From the NCBI GenBank assembly GCA_933822405.4, contig CAKOGP040000001.1:1451647-1515646 (forward strand): DNA of 64,000 bases. The letters run 5' to 3'. Each line of letters begins with the position of its first letter. Within the stretch, counting starts at the first letter, position 1. The notes under the pieces were generated by a model that made no database searches, had not been told where the DNA came from, and saw only the letters and a program-made list of their open reading frames with translations. Positions 12,687 to 22,348 of this stretch are shown here, piece by piece. The translations under genes were made by a program, and so were the position numbers. Origin of the DNA: Cylindrotheca closterium. Lineage: Eukaryota; Bacillariophyta; Bacillariophyceae; Bacillariales; Bacillariaceae.

Positions 12687-12915
12687 GTGTTTTTGTATGA
12701 GTAAAGGAATAGCATGTAACGATGCATATTACATTCGAAAAAATGTTTATTAGCTACAGGGTACTGGCACCGTATTTCCGGTAGTGAAATAGTATGACCC
12801 ACAAAGGCCTAACAAAGTACTTTTAAAAATTAAAAAGTACGTGTTGATGTTTTCTATGAGCGAGATTCGAGAATGTATATATCTTATTTCAGCAAAAACA
12901 ACAACGCCAGTAACA

Positions 12916-13513
12916 ATGAAGACTGCAATTGTCCTTTCACTTTTCGCTGCTTTCGCCTCTGCATTCTCTATCGCTCCTAATGGCCAGCGTCGGACCACAA
13001 ACCTCTCGGCTATTGAGATTTGCGAAGGTGTGGAATTCGGTAAGCCTGATATTTTCAATTTCCGATCGTTGTTTGCTGTGGTACAACGAACTACCTCTGA
13101 TCTCTATTTTTGCCAAAGACACCATCTCTCGTGAGTGGCGCTGCAAGTGGTCACCAGATGACGACAAGAAGTCCTTGGTCGAAGCCCAAAAAGCGCTAGA
13201 ATCTATTCTTCCTGATGTGAAGTCGGTTGACGGCGTCGAAGGAGTCCAACGAGTTGTCTGTGGCGGATGCTTGGATTTCAAGGTTGTGACCACCCTTCCG
13301 GCTGACAAGTTTGGTGAATGGGAAGAGAAAGGATTCGAGCCAGAATCAAAGTTCATTGAAAAGTTGAAGTCGATTGATGGTTTGAGCGTTGTCGAAACGC
13401 AAACATACACCGTAAGTTATTCGTTGCCAAATCATTGGAAGTTTTTGCTGAAATTCCCAGCAGCTTCTTATTTTCTCATTCTATGATGTGCTATTTAGAA
13501 CATGCCATTGTAA
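12916..13513 (+). CDS. Small plastid-targeted protein of unknown function with a CGGC motif
   Basis: Three exons, 12916-13039, 13119-13411 and 13499-13513, give 143 residues. The start MKTAIVLSLFAAFASAFSIAP is a signal peptide with a textbook ASAF plastid-import motif. The mature part is about 105 residues, with SREWRCKWSPDDDKKSLVEA, then VQRVVCGGCLDFKVVTTL and alternating helix/strand character suggestive of a small alpha/beta fold. The closely spaced Cys pair (CGGC) could bind metal or be redox-active, but that is inference. The final 15-nt exon encodes NMPL and the stop; it is supported by a strong gtaagt donor and a tttag acceptor. Without that splice the protein would end in an unrelated hydrophobic tail. 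Confidence 0.75.
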
Positions 13514-13859
13514 GGACTAGATTGATATATCCATGAAAACCATCCCGAACCGATGAATTTCCCACAATTGCTATCATCCATAGAATCGACATTTCTTCTT
13601 CGAATGCAAAAGGGAGTGGATGCGAACTTAGGAATATGAACGATGCTGAAACAGAATAGTAACCATTCCATTCATTCATTTTATTAATACCTACAATTAT
13701 TGAGTGTATAGCAATCATTCGAGTCAGTCAAGCCAAATTTTGGCGCGAACAATGGATGTACGGATGGCGGGAAGACGACGTCCGAAAACTTGAAAACCAA
13801 AGTCAAAAGTCAGAAGTTTGAAGCTCCCGACAACATAATCCAACAACGACAAGGCAGCA
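13514..13859. other. Intergenic gap before NAA40
   Basis: This 346-nt stretch holds the 3' flank of the plastid protein gene and the NAA40 upstream region. There is an attcattcatt microsatellite near 13669-13680 and no convincing ORF or RNA gene. Confidence 0.45.
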
Positions 13860-14489
13860 ATGAAGTCCAAAGACCTGAAGATCCTCCGAAAGAAAATCAC
13901 GAAGCTCAATCGTATTGAATATAATCCGATGTCGAAATTCGTTGAAGGTGATTTGAAATTGAAGTTGGCAAAGGCTGATGAAGGTGCCGAATCGTTGACG
14001 ATTGCGTTTGTCCCATCAAAGAGTTTGGAAGAAAGAAGGCTAAAAGAATGTCTATTGCTCTTCGAAGAGAATATGGGCGACTTATATCGCAAGAGTTCCT
14101 GGGGTCTGAACATGGATGAGAAAACCAAGGAGCTCCAACACGAAAACGCAAGATTTCTACTATTGTTGACAAATGCCAATGAATTGGGTGGGTTCGTACA
14201 CTTTCGGTTCGAATATGATGACGACGAAACACCAAGTACAGGCGTCCTGTATCTGTATGAGATACAAATCAGTGCAAAGTTTCGCAGTCAGGGCATTGGA
14301 ACCAAGGTCATGGGACTGATTGAAAGAATTGCTGTAGATGCTGAGTTGCCTCGTGTCATGTTGACAGCGTTCCGTCAGTCTCGGGCAGCAAAGTTCTACA
14401 AAGATCTCAAATATTCAATAGATGAAACGGATCCCAGCAACTACAATCAAGTCGTTGATTATCAGATCTTCAGTCGTGCGCTACAATGA
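13860..14489 (+). CDS. NAA40: N-alpha-acetyltransferase 40 (NatD) homologue
   Basis: A single exon of 209 residues. It matches the NAA40 GNAT layout: LFEENMGDLYRKSSWGLN, then GGFVHFRFEYDDDE, VLYLYEIQISAKFRSQGIGT (acetyl-CoA-binding R/Q-x-x-G-x-G/A loop seen as RSQGIG), and VMLTAFRQSRAAKFYKDL near the end. NAA40 acetylates the N-terminal Ser of histones H2A and H4 and, unlike other Nats, usually acts without an auxiliary subunit. The ATG at 13860 gives MKSKDLKILRKK, a basic start; no earlier in-frame ATG is convincing. Its stop codon TGA (14487-14489) overlaps the first possible ATG of the downstream gene. Confidence 0.88.
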   Translation: MKSKDLKILRKKITKLNRIEYNPMSKFVEGDLKLKLAKADEGAESLTIAFVPSKSLEERRLKECLLLFEENMGDLYRKSSWGLNMDEKTKELQHENARFLLLLTNANELGGFVHFRFEYDDDETPSTGVLYLYEIQISAKFRSQGIGTKVMGLIERIAVDAELPRVMLTAFRQSRAAKFYKDLKYSIDETDPSNYNQVVDYQIFSRALQ

Positions 14490-16177
14490 GCTGGAGGATG
14501 AAAATAGAAAAACAGATGTCTCGTGAGGTTCGTGCTTCGACCGGTGGTGTCAAACATCAAACGTCAAACTCGATACCTGCAGACACAACACAAAATGAAA
14601 TCATGGATAATAGTAAAAAGGTTGCAAAACACCAAGGCATTGTTCTATTCTACAAATACTTTCTAGCGCCGTTACCACAACTCAATGCTACCGATGTTGA
14701 AAAGACTGAGTCAACGCTTCAACAGTTGTGTTATGAATCCTCATTGAAGGGAAGAATACTCCTCGCTAAGGAAGGAATCAATGGCACACTTTCAGGGCCA
14801 GATACAGGCACTCTTCAAGCATTTTGTGCAAGACTGGAAGAGGCAGAACCGCTGCTACATGATATTGATTGGAAGTTTTCAGACAACGCGTCTGAGAAAG
14901 AGCCGTTCCCCGATCTGAAGATTGCGATTGTAAGGGAAATTGTTAGCACCGGAAACACAATTACTTTGGATGACATACCACAATATGGCGGAAACCATTT
15001 GACTCCAGAGGAATTCCACATTGCATTGAAAGGAGATGGAGAGAAGCAAACTGTTGTCATTGATGTTCGAAATACCTTTGAATACAACATTGGCCATTTC
15101 GTTCCACCAGAAGCGTCATTCGAAGAAACACTTGTCTTGAATCCTGAAATGGTGACATTTGCTTCGTTCAATGGATTTTGCGACAAGAATGCCGAATATT
15201 TGAAAGATAAGAAGGTCTTGATGTATTGTACTGGAGGAATCCGTTGTGAAAAGGCGAGCGCCATGTTGACCAAAAGGGGAGTGGAAGATGTCAATCAACT
15301 GCAAGGGGGTATCCACAGATATGTTGAACAGTTTGGCGACCATGGTTACTTCCAAGGGAAGAACTTTGTTTTCGATCAACGTGTTGCACTTGATGCATCT
15401 GATAACAAACAGATTGTCGGGCAGTGCATATACTGCAAGACAAAGTTCGATAAGATAAGTGGGAATCGGATCTGTACAGTGTGTCGGGATCTTGTGTTGG
15501 TTTGCGATGAGTGTCAAAAGACCCACCGTGAATATCATTGCAAGCTCCATCTTGATTGGAAGGATTGTTACTTCACCTTTCTGGAAGTCTATGCCAGTGA
15601 TGAATTGAAGAAACAACTGAGTGGCTTGAAGGTACTTGCAGAAAGTGACCTGAGTCGTAATACAAAGCGTACGCTTCGAAAGCAAATATCTAAGCTAGAG
15701 CAACGTATGAAAGACCTGGAGAATGGATCAGCACAAATAGATAGAGATGCTCATCGCCGCTGTCGCACATGCAGAGAGCCAGATTTGATTTGCGATGGTC
15801 TATGTTGGGGTTTTTGGAAAGCACATTCTAGTACATACGCGGAAATATCGGGAACCAAAAGTGATGGGTCTCTTCCAACAATACAGATTGGGCAAAAGGT
15901 AAAACCTGGTCCTGATTGGAATCCTATTCGACTAGGAGCTCCAAAACGCTACAAATCTGGGATTGTGATCCAAGTTAAATCATGGAGCGGGGAAGCACAG
16001 AATTGTGTTGTGGTCGTATGGGATGATGAAGCTTGTAGTGACAGAGATGACAATGAGGACAGTTGTCGTGGCGTCGAAATAGCAAGAAGTCGGGCAAATG
16101 CACAGATATATAGATTTGGTGTCATGGCCAAGGACGGAAAACCAAAGTATGATGTTGTGGTTGATAATGGAATGTAA
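14486..16177 (+). CDS. TrhO/TSTD2-type rhodanese protein (tRNA U34 hydroxylase-like) fused to a MIB/HERC2 domain
   Basis: A single exon of up to 563 residues. Residues about 50-160 are the N-terminal acylphosphatase-like part (FYKYFLAPL, RILLAKEGINGTLSG). A rhodanese domain follows with VIDVRNTFEYNIGHF and the active-site loop MYCTGGIRCEKA containing the catalytic Cys. Then comes the Cys cluster typical of this family (CIYCKTKF, RICTVCRDLVLVCDEC). Bacterial TrhO makes 5-hydroxyuridine at tRNA position 34; human TSTD2 is a relative. The last about 90 residues (VKPGPDWNPIRLG, SGIVIQVKSWSG, NCVVVVWDDE, IYRFGVMAKDGKPKYDVVV) look like a MIB/HERC2 beta domain, which is unusual here. The start is uncertain: 14486 is the longest, and Met at 14603 (MDNSKKVAKHQG) would remove the overlap with NAA40. 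Confidence 0.9.
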   Translation: MSWRMKIEKQMSREVRASTGGVKHQTSNSIPADTTQNEIMDNSKKVAKHQGIVLFYKYFLAPLPQLNATDVEKTESTLQQLCYESSLKGRILLAKEGINGTLSGPDTGTLQAFCARLEEAEPLLHDIDWKFSDNASEKEPFPDLKIAIVREIVSTGNTITLDDIPQYGGNHLTPEEFHIALKGDGEKQTVVIDVRNTFEYNIGHFVPPEASFEETLVLNPEMVTFASFNGFCDKNAEYLKDKKVLMYCTGGIRCEKASAMLTKRGVEDVNQLQGGIHRYVEQFGDHGYFQGKNFVFDQRVALDASDNKQIVGQCIYCKTKFDKISGNRICTVCRDLVLVCDECQKTHREYHCKLHLDWKDCYFTFLEVYASDELKKQLSGLKVLAESDLSRNTKRTLRKQISKLEQRMKDLENGSAQIDRDAHRRCRTCREPDLICDGLCWGFWKAHSSTYAEISGTKSDGSLPTIQIGQKVKPGPDWNPIRLGAPKRYKSGIVIQVKSWSGEAQNCVVVVWDDEACSDRDDNEDSCRGVEIARSRANAQIYRFGVMAKDGKPKYDVVVDNGM

Positions 16178-16197
16178 CATCTGCTACAGCCGTAATG

Positions 16198-16237
16198 GAG
16201 TATACGTAGTAGATCACGAGTACACGTAGTAGATCAC
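16198..16237. repeat. Two-copy 20-bp tandem repeat in 3' flank
   Basis: Copies at 16198-16217 and 16218-16237 differ at one base (gagtatacgtagtagatcac versus gagtacacgtagtagatcac). They lie just downstream of the TrhO-like stop codon. Probably a simple tandem duplication. Confidence 0.9.
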
Positions 16238-16375
16238 GATCCATGTAGCGTAAAATTCTGAATCATGAATGAGATGAGGATCCGGCCAAACTAGGAAGTC
16301 TGTCCACGTCGGGTTATTGACTGGCCACAATTGCTTCATCTCACAAATAGATAAACGAAGCATGAGCTTTAGGGC

Positions 16376-17680
16376 ATGGTGACAATTCCGTCTTCGATCG
16401 GTCCCAACAATGTTGGGATCGTTGGAGGAGGCCTCGCTGGTATGGCCACTGCATTCCAATTGATTAAAAAGAAGCCCTCGATCAACGTCACAATCATTGA
16501 CAAGGCATTGCCTGGAACGGGAGGTGCCTCGTCGGTAGCTGGAGGGTGAGTAAACCAAAGTGATAAATTGATTTGTACAAACTGGTCAAGGAAGAGCATA
16601 TTATTTGCTACTCCTCATCGAGCCTAGCTCATGACGACAATTCATATCACCAAGATCGCTGAGACCATTACACACTGACAATGGATTTCGCTTGAACTTG
16701 ACATTTGAATCTAACTTCGATCATTCTCCTTTCTCAGGTTGTTACACCCCTTGACTCCACGAGGGAAAATCGCCGCATTTGGAATCCAAGGTGTTGATTC
16801 TAGCAAAACCTTGATCGAGACTGCATCCGAATTCGAGAAAGGTGTGGTCTTACGGGATGAGATCTACCGCGTTGCTGTTAACAACAAACATAGATCAGTA
16901 CTCAAAGCAGCAGCGTCGTCACACCCACAGTTTTGCGAGTGGCTTGAAGCAAACGAACTTGAATGGGATACGAGTTCAAGCTCAGTGCTTGGCGCGCTTC
17001 GTATTCATGGATCAGGCTGCAAGGTGATTCATGTGCCTTCATATCTAAATGGATTGTGGCTAGCTTGCGAATCCAGAGGCACAGGTGATCGAGTCTGGGC
17101 ATTGGAAGAAGACTGTGCCGACTGGAAAGAACGTTTGAGTGAGTTTGACGCAGTTGTACTCTCAGCCGGTGCTGGAATGTTCCAGGACGCCGTAGTGAAG
17201 CAAGAGCTGCCTGTACAACTAGTTCGAGGTCAATCGATCGAATTGCATCTCCGAAATAGACAGTTTGAGCAAGTTAGATTATGTGGGAAGTACGCGACAC
17301 CTCTTCCTGACAAAGGAAAAGTGAATATTGGCGCGACCCAAGAGTTCAAAGACGAGCCTTTGGACTGTGCCAGTGTGAAGGACGAGCTTCAGATGAGATC
17401 TTACGATTTTCTGTCTGACCTGTGGGACGATGGCGATGTGCACAAAGTAACTGAAGGATTCAGGGTCCAATCCGATCGCGGCCCACGTGGTAGACTGCCA
17501 ATAATTGGATCTTTCGATAGCGAACTCCATGACAATGCATGGATCTTTACTGGACTATCGAGCAGAGGCCTTCTTTACCACTCGCTCTTTGGAGATATGC
17601 TTACAGACATGATGTTTGATTCCGATGAAAATTATCAACTAGTAGACGCGGAGTCGTTGAATTGGTGGGTAATGAATTAG
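16376..17680 (+). CDS. FAD-dependent oxidoreductase, DAO (amino acid oxidase/MnmC C-domain-like) family
   Basis: Two exons, 16376-16545 and 16738-17680, give 370 residues. Exon 1 encodes the Rossmann dinucleotide motif NVGIVGGGLAGMATAFQLI ending in a basic/acidic strand (VTIIDKA), placed as in FAD-binding DAO proteins. The exon junction restores ASSVAGGLLHPLTPRGK, similar to the sequence after the FAD motif in MnmC-type and related algal/plant proteins. Near the C-terminus RVQSDRGPRGRLPIIGSF and IFTGLSSRGLLYHSLFGDML fit the final FAD-contacting segment. Substrate unknown; oxidation of a secondary or methylated amine is the family norm. No clear targeting peptide. Confidence 0.85.
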
Positions 17681-17770
17681 AGAAGCAAAACTACAATTTT
17701 AAACAATTGGAACTATCCACAGCATTACACTTAGCTACAACTGCGTATAGCCTTCAGAATATGGTGCTCA

Positions 17771-20700
17771 TTAAAAGTTCTTCAGCTTAATGCGAGGCAT
17801 CACATTCATCGACTGCAACTCCTGGAAGAGAAGTTTACATGCATATGGGATTCGAATATCGACAACCTTCTCTCCGGATCTGCAATATTGACACCAGTTC
17901 TGATATTGGAGCAAGCCACATGTCTCGCAAACATTTGCAGAAAATGCGTCAGAAGAGTGCATCAATCGCTCCATGATCAAGTTGGAAGCCCCGTACGCAA
18001 TAAGACAATCTCTCTCCATTTCACCAAGCCGTAGACCTCCATCTCTCGATCGACCTTCCGTTGGCTGGCGAGTCAAGACGGCACGGGGACCCCTCGCTCG
18101 AGCATGCGCCTTGTCCAATACCATGTGTTTCAACTTCTGGTAGAATACAGGCCCGGAGAAGATGTATGCATCCAATGGCTCGCCACTTGCTCCACTATAA
18201 AATGTATCTTTTCCTGTGTAGTTCAATCCATTCCTCACGAGAGCTTCGGCTGTGGCTTCTGCCGTGTCTGCAGATCCGTGTTCTTCACCAAAGGCGGTGG
18301 AATAACCTTGGCGTCCTTCGAAAACACCAGACTTTCCAACAAGCAACTCGAGAAGTTTTCCGACTGTCATTCGCGAAGGAAATCCATGAGGATTCATGAT
18401 CAAGTCTGGAGAGTTACCAGACTCGTTGAATGGGAGATCTTCCTGCGGAACAATCAATCCACAAACACCTTTCTGTCCGTGTCGAGATGCAAACTTGTCA
18501 CCAATCTCTGGTCTACGGATCTGCCGCAACATGACCTTGATTAGGAACTGTTCGTGTGCGTTTGCGGTGATCAGCACCTTGTCTACTTGGAAAGGAGCCC
18601 TGCCTTTGTACGACAAAGGGGCGGGTTTGTATTGGACATTGGACATGGATGCACCAATGTTTATACCCGCATCTGTTCCAAAGTTGCTAGTTGTGTCCAT
18701 TGGCGACTCTTTGTTCACAAGGATCGAGCCGCCATTGATTGTCTCACCAACCAAACAAATCCCATCATCATCAATGGCCCTATATCTCTGGAATCGTTTG
18801 TCTTCTTCTCCATCAGGGAAATCACTTGCAGATGGGGGGCCCAGCGTACGATCGATCGTTCCATTGGCGTATCTGCGAACACTCGTTTGGTGCTTTTTGA
18901 AAACCATACATCGACCAAATCCCCTGTCGATTGCCGCTTTGTTCAGAATAACAGCATCTTCGATATCATAACCACTGTAACTCATTACCGCAATTACAGC
19001 ATTCTGACCGGCAGGAATGTTATCAAAACCGACCAAGTCAAGTGTTCGAGATTTTACCATAGGCTTCTGCGGATAAACGAGAGTGTAAATCAAACCATCC
19101 ATTCGCTCATATTGATTGATCCCAATGGTTCCCATTGCTTGTTTACTCATGGCTACGGTGTATGTGTTTCGTGGGGCCTGGTTGTGATGCGGGTACTGCA
19201 AAAAAAAGTGTATGAATAACAAGTTGGAATAGAATTGGGTGATGCGAAAAGAACTTACCGGGATGATACCACCGACAACTCCAAGAACAGTGAACGGATC
19301 AATTTCCAAGTGTGTATATTTCATTCGTTGCTTGTCAAGTCCTTGCTTTCTTGCTGTTGCCAAATCTCTTTCCGTCACCGCAATCAATGTGTTATTCTCT
19401 TCGTTACAATCGACGTATTCCACAATTCCCTGCTGTAATAGATTTCGGACACTCATTGTTTTCATTGCAAGGGCTTCGACATGAATTTGTTTCAGCCTAG
19501 GAAGCCCTGAAGCTTCATCAACAATGATGAGGGGACGGCAAACTCGACCTCCATCAGTCGCGATGTGGACGGCTCTCTGTCCTTGGTGCAGATAGAACGA
19601 AACAAACTCTCCAGCCAGCCCCCGTCTTCGCAGGCTCCGAAGGTTTTTAACAAGAAGATCTGGCTGCGTGTGCACACCAAGGATGAGACCATTCAGCAGC
19701 ACCAAATATGCATTTTGGGAGTGGAGCTCATGGCCTGAGAGTCGAGAAACATCTTCAACGCCCAAGTCTCTGCAAAGGCGTTCAATCGGTTGTGTATCTT
19801 CGTCAGTCGTGATATGCGCGAGCAGAGCAAGGTTCTTTACCAGACCACATGCTTCACCTTCGGGAGTATCAGCTGGACATAACATGCCCCACTGACTTGG
19901 TTGCAATGAACGAGGTCCGCTAACTTTTCTAGTCTTTTCAAACTGACTGTTGATTCTTGTCATCATTCCAACGGCAGACATGTACGACAACCTTGTCAAA
20001 ACCTGGGTGACGCCGGCTCGGTCCATACGGAAACGTTTCAGCACCCAATTGCCTGTAGCAATTGCAGTGATCATTCCATTTGCGATTGTATCAGGTTGTA
20101 TCACCCTTGCAACATCATATGCCTGTGCTCTATTTGGCTTAGAGAGAACCATGTCGGCTTGTCGTTTCAAGTTTGCATTGAAAATCTTGAAAAGATCCTC
20201 GAATAGAAGTGACAGAAGGTTACCTGCCAACTCCAGTCTTTTGTTTCCATAGTAATCCTTGTCGTCCAGGCTGTGCTTACCTAGGTGGACCATGAGAACT
20301 CGTCGTGTAATGTGGCCCACATAAATTGCCTTTGCTCTGAAATCAAAATGAGCAACAGGTACGTGGCTCAGTACAACCCTGCTAAGAACCTCCCTGGCTT
20401 CTTCTTCTGGGGCGAGGGGCTTTCGATATGAGTTGCTGTAACGTCGAATCTTTGAACCAATGTGCTTCAATGCTTGAAGTTGGGTGTGGATTCCTAGCTT
20501 CCTGGGTTCTTCCAGAGACAACGCAAGGGCGTTGACAATGTAGTCTTCACTTCCCACAAGCTGCACTGCCTCCATGTCACTCTCGATTCCCATGGCCTTT
20601 AACACAATAGAAATCGGAACATCATCTCCCAGTGTGTTGTTCCTCATGTATACCTTCCCATGCTTCATCGCGATGTATGTTTTCGACTTTCTCTCATGGG

Positions 20701-21664
20701 TGGACGATGTGATGCTTGCGCAAACCTCCCCTTTGGGGTCTTCTTCTAGAATGACACGATTTTTCGACAGCTGTTCCTGAATCAAAATAACTTTTTCCAC
20801 TCCCTTCACAATGAAATAGCCACCAGGATCATATGGACATTCCTTCATTGCAGCCAGTTCCCGTTCCGACTTGTTTCGAAGCATGCACTTTTCAGAGCGA
20901 AGCATGATTGGCATCCGTCCAATAATCACGTTCTTCTTATCCACAATCTGTCGACCACGAGTATACCGAACATTTACATAAATGGGTGCCGAATAGGTGC
21001 AATCTCTCAACCGGCACTGGAACGGAGTCAGAGCGGTGTCTACGTAAGAGTCTTCCACAAATTTTGGTTCTCCTACCCAACAGTCAGTATAGCGCAAATA
21101 AAAGTTGGGATCGTGTTCCGATCTAATTTCACGAGCACTTTCGGACTGTACAATCTGCTTCATCTCTACGTTCACAAAATGATCAAAGGAGTCAATATGT
21201 TGGCGCATCAGTGATCTCAGCTGAAGGAAGTGGGGGAGTAGTCTCCATTTGTCTTTCAGTGATCCAACAGGGGCATCGGCAGGGGTTCTGGTAGAGCCAA
21301 AGTCATGTGCATGTTTCAATCTCACATCCTCTAAATCCTGCGATTCCTTTGTTCCAGCTGAAGCCAGTTCGGTTCCATCAATCTGATCTATGGTAGATTG
21401 CCCGTAGACGTGATCATATCCCTCAACAGGAGGGTTTAGTGGGTCGAACCGTTTCTTTCTCGATGCGTGCCATTCTTCCGCATCTTGACCCGACTGCATG
21501 GAGTCCAAACAGGATCCATACGGTGTTGCTCGAACTCGACCCCATTCGAAGGGTGTCTTTAGTCGAGGATCCAAGGACGACCCAATATCAACTGTTTCCT
21601 TAATAACATCGGTCTTCAAGGACGGAACAGGGTCCGGTTTGGCTTTCCTTCTTCCTTTTGGCAT
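17771..21664 (-). CDS. RPC2: DNA-directed RNA polymerase III second-largest subunit
   Basis: Two exons, 21664-19259 and 19195-17771, give 1276 residues. The intervening 63 nt (19258-19196) has perfect gtaag/ttgcag borders but is a multiple of three without a stop, so a naive reading inserts 21 residues into [17 protein letters not shown]. Pol III-type features include HLLPHF-like start [58 protein letters not shown], and the catalytic-core region [16 protein letters not shown]. The C-terminal Zn-binding region ([16 protein letters not shown]) is followed by [16 protein letters not shown]. This is the Rpb2-like half of the Pol III active site, making tRNA, 5S and U6 RNA in the nucleus. The gene is tail to tail with the FAD oxidoreductase. 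Confidence 0.98.
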   Translation of the reverse strand: MPKGRRKAKPDPVPSLKTDVIKETVDIGSSLDPRLKTPFEWGRVRATPYGSCLDSMQSGQDAEEWHASRKKRFDPLNPPVEGYDHVYGQSTIDQIDGTELASAGTKESQDLEDVRLKHAHDFGSTRTPADAPVGSLKDKWRLLPHFLQLRSLMRQHIDSFDHFVNVEMKQIVQSESAREIRSEHDPNFYLRYTDCWVGEPKFVEDSYVDTALTPFQCRLRDCTYSAPIYVNVRYTRGRQIVDKKNVIIGRMPIMLRSEKCMLRNKSERELAAMKECPYDPGGYFIVKGVEKVILIQEQLSKNRVILEEDPKGEVCASITSSTHERKSKTYIAMKHGKVYMRNNTLGDDVPISIVLKAMGIESDMEAVQLVGSEDYIVNALALSLEEPRKLGIHTQLQALKHIGSKIRRYSNSYRKPLAPEEEAREVLSRVVLSHVPVAHFDFRAKAIYVGHITRRVLMVHLGKHSLDDKDYYGNKRLELAGNLLSLLFEDLFKIFNANLKRQADMVLSKPNRAQAYDVARVIQPDTIANGMITAIATGNWVLKRFRMDRAGVTQVLTRLSYMSAVGMMTRINSQFEKTRKVSGPRSLQPSQWGMLCPADTPEGEACGLVKNLALLAHITTDEDTQPIERLCRDLGVEDVSRLSGHELHSQNAYLVLLNGLILGVHTQPDLLVKNLRSLRRRGLAGEFVSFYLHQGQRAVHIATDGGRVCRPLIIVDEASGLPRLKQIHVEALAMKTMSVRNLLQQGIVEYVDCNEENNTLIAVTERDLATARKQGLDKQRMKYTHLEIDPFTVLGVVGGIIPVSSFRITQFYSNLLFIHFFLQYPHHNQAPRNTYTVAMSKQAMGTIGINQYERMDGLIYTLVYPQKPMVKSRTLDLVGFDNIPAGQNAVIAVMSYSGYDIEDAVILNKAAIDRGFGRCMVFKKHQTSVRRYANGTIDRTLGPPSASDFPDGEEDKRFQRYRAIDDDGICLVGETINGGSILVNKESPMDTTSNFGTDAGINIGASMSNVQYKPAPLSYKGRAPFQVDKVLITANAHEQFLIKVMLRQIRRPEIGDKFASRHGQKGVCGLIVPQEDLPFNESGNSPDLIMNPHGFPSRMTVGKLLELLVGKSGVFEGRQGYSTAFGEEHGSADTAEATAEALVRNGLNYTGKDTFYSGASGEPLDAYIFSGPVFYQKLKHMVLDKAHARARGPRAVLTRQPTEGRSRDGGLRLGEMERDCLIAYGASNLIMERLMHSSDAFSANVCETCGLLQYQNWCQYCRSGEKVVDIRIPYACKLLFQELQSMNVMPRIKLKNF

Positions 21665-21865
21665 GATACCAACTGGTCAACTGGTTGTTTTGTTGGTGAT
21701 GTTTAGCAAGTTCTGGTTTCAGGCAAGCCTTCGGGAGGGAGGCCAGACGCAGGTGTGAGGTCTTCTCCCCTGACATTTTTTAGACAAAAGGGGGACATGA
21801 TTGACTCACTCCACGAAAGTGATGGAAACACAGAACGCATCACACATCACACGTCCTTCATCAGC

Positions 21866-22275
21866 ATGACTTCCCAAGCTTTAAGCAAAGATCTACTATA
21901 TCTTTATCGAAGACTCTTGCGCGCATGTGAGACATATCCGTCAAAGAATCGCGCAAGAATCTACCGTGAGTCAACTATTTTTCATTTCTCTTCAGTTTGA
22001 TCGTTTGCTAATGACGCATCTTTTGTTCTTCTGTTTCAGAGTCAATTCGGGAAGACTTTCGTGAGAATGTAAACATGGACCCAGACTCTCCGGAAGGCAT
22101 AAAACAGATTCACATTGCCTACAAAGGGCTTGGCCAATTGCAACAATTCAATTCGCGGAATAATCCAAACTTCTCCGTGACGTTGGAGCAAAATCCATTC
22201 CCCAAACCAGATGGATATAAGGATCGACGCACAGAAAGTGCCAATCGAATGCTGGAAAAGCATGATGATAGCTGA
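21866..22275 (+). CDS. LYR-motif protein (LYRM family)
   Basis: Two exons, 21866-21965 and 22040-22275, give 111 residues. The N-terminus MTSQALSKDLLYLYRRLLRA has the LYR tripeptide, followed by ETYPSKNRARIYQSIREDFREN with the downstream conserved basic/aromatic pattern of the three-helix LYR fold, and KGLGQLQQFNS as the third helix. LYRM proteins bind acyl carrier protein and help assemble Fe-S clusters or respiratory complexes in mitochondria. Which member this is cannot be told. An upstream in-frame ATG at 21797 would add 23 residues; the later ATG gives the usual short LYR start. Confidence 0.8.
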
Positions 22276-22299
22276 AGTAATAAAGAACCTAGAGAATAC

Positions 22300-22337
22300 T
22301 TTTAAAAGACGTGATCTATTTTTAAAAGACGTGATCT
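22300..22337. repeat. 18-bp direct repeat, 20-bp period
   Basis: The sequence ttttaaaagacgtgatct occurs at 22300-22317 and again at 22320-22337, between the tail-to-tail LYR and COG6 genes. It contains an ACGTGA core and may be a chance duplication in the shared 3' region. Confidence 0.9.
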
Positions 22338-22348
22338 CCAGGCTAGCA

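Noticed and set aside
18396..19219. Two plus-strand ORFs of about 190-220 codons
   Set aside because: They are antisense to the highly conserved RPC2 coding sequence.
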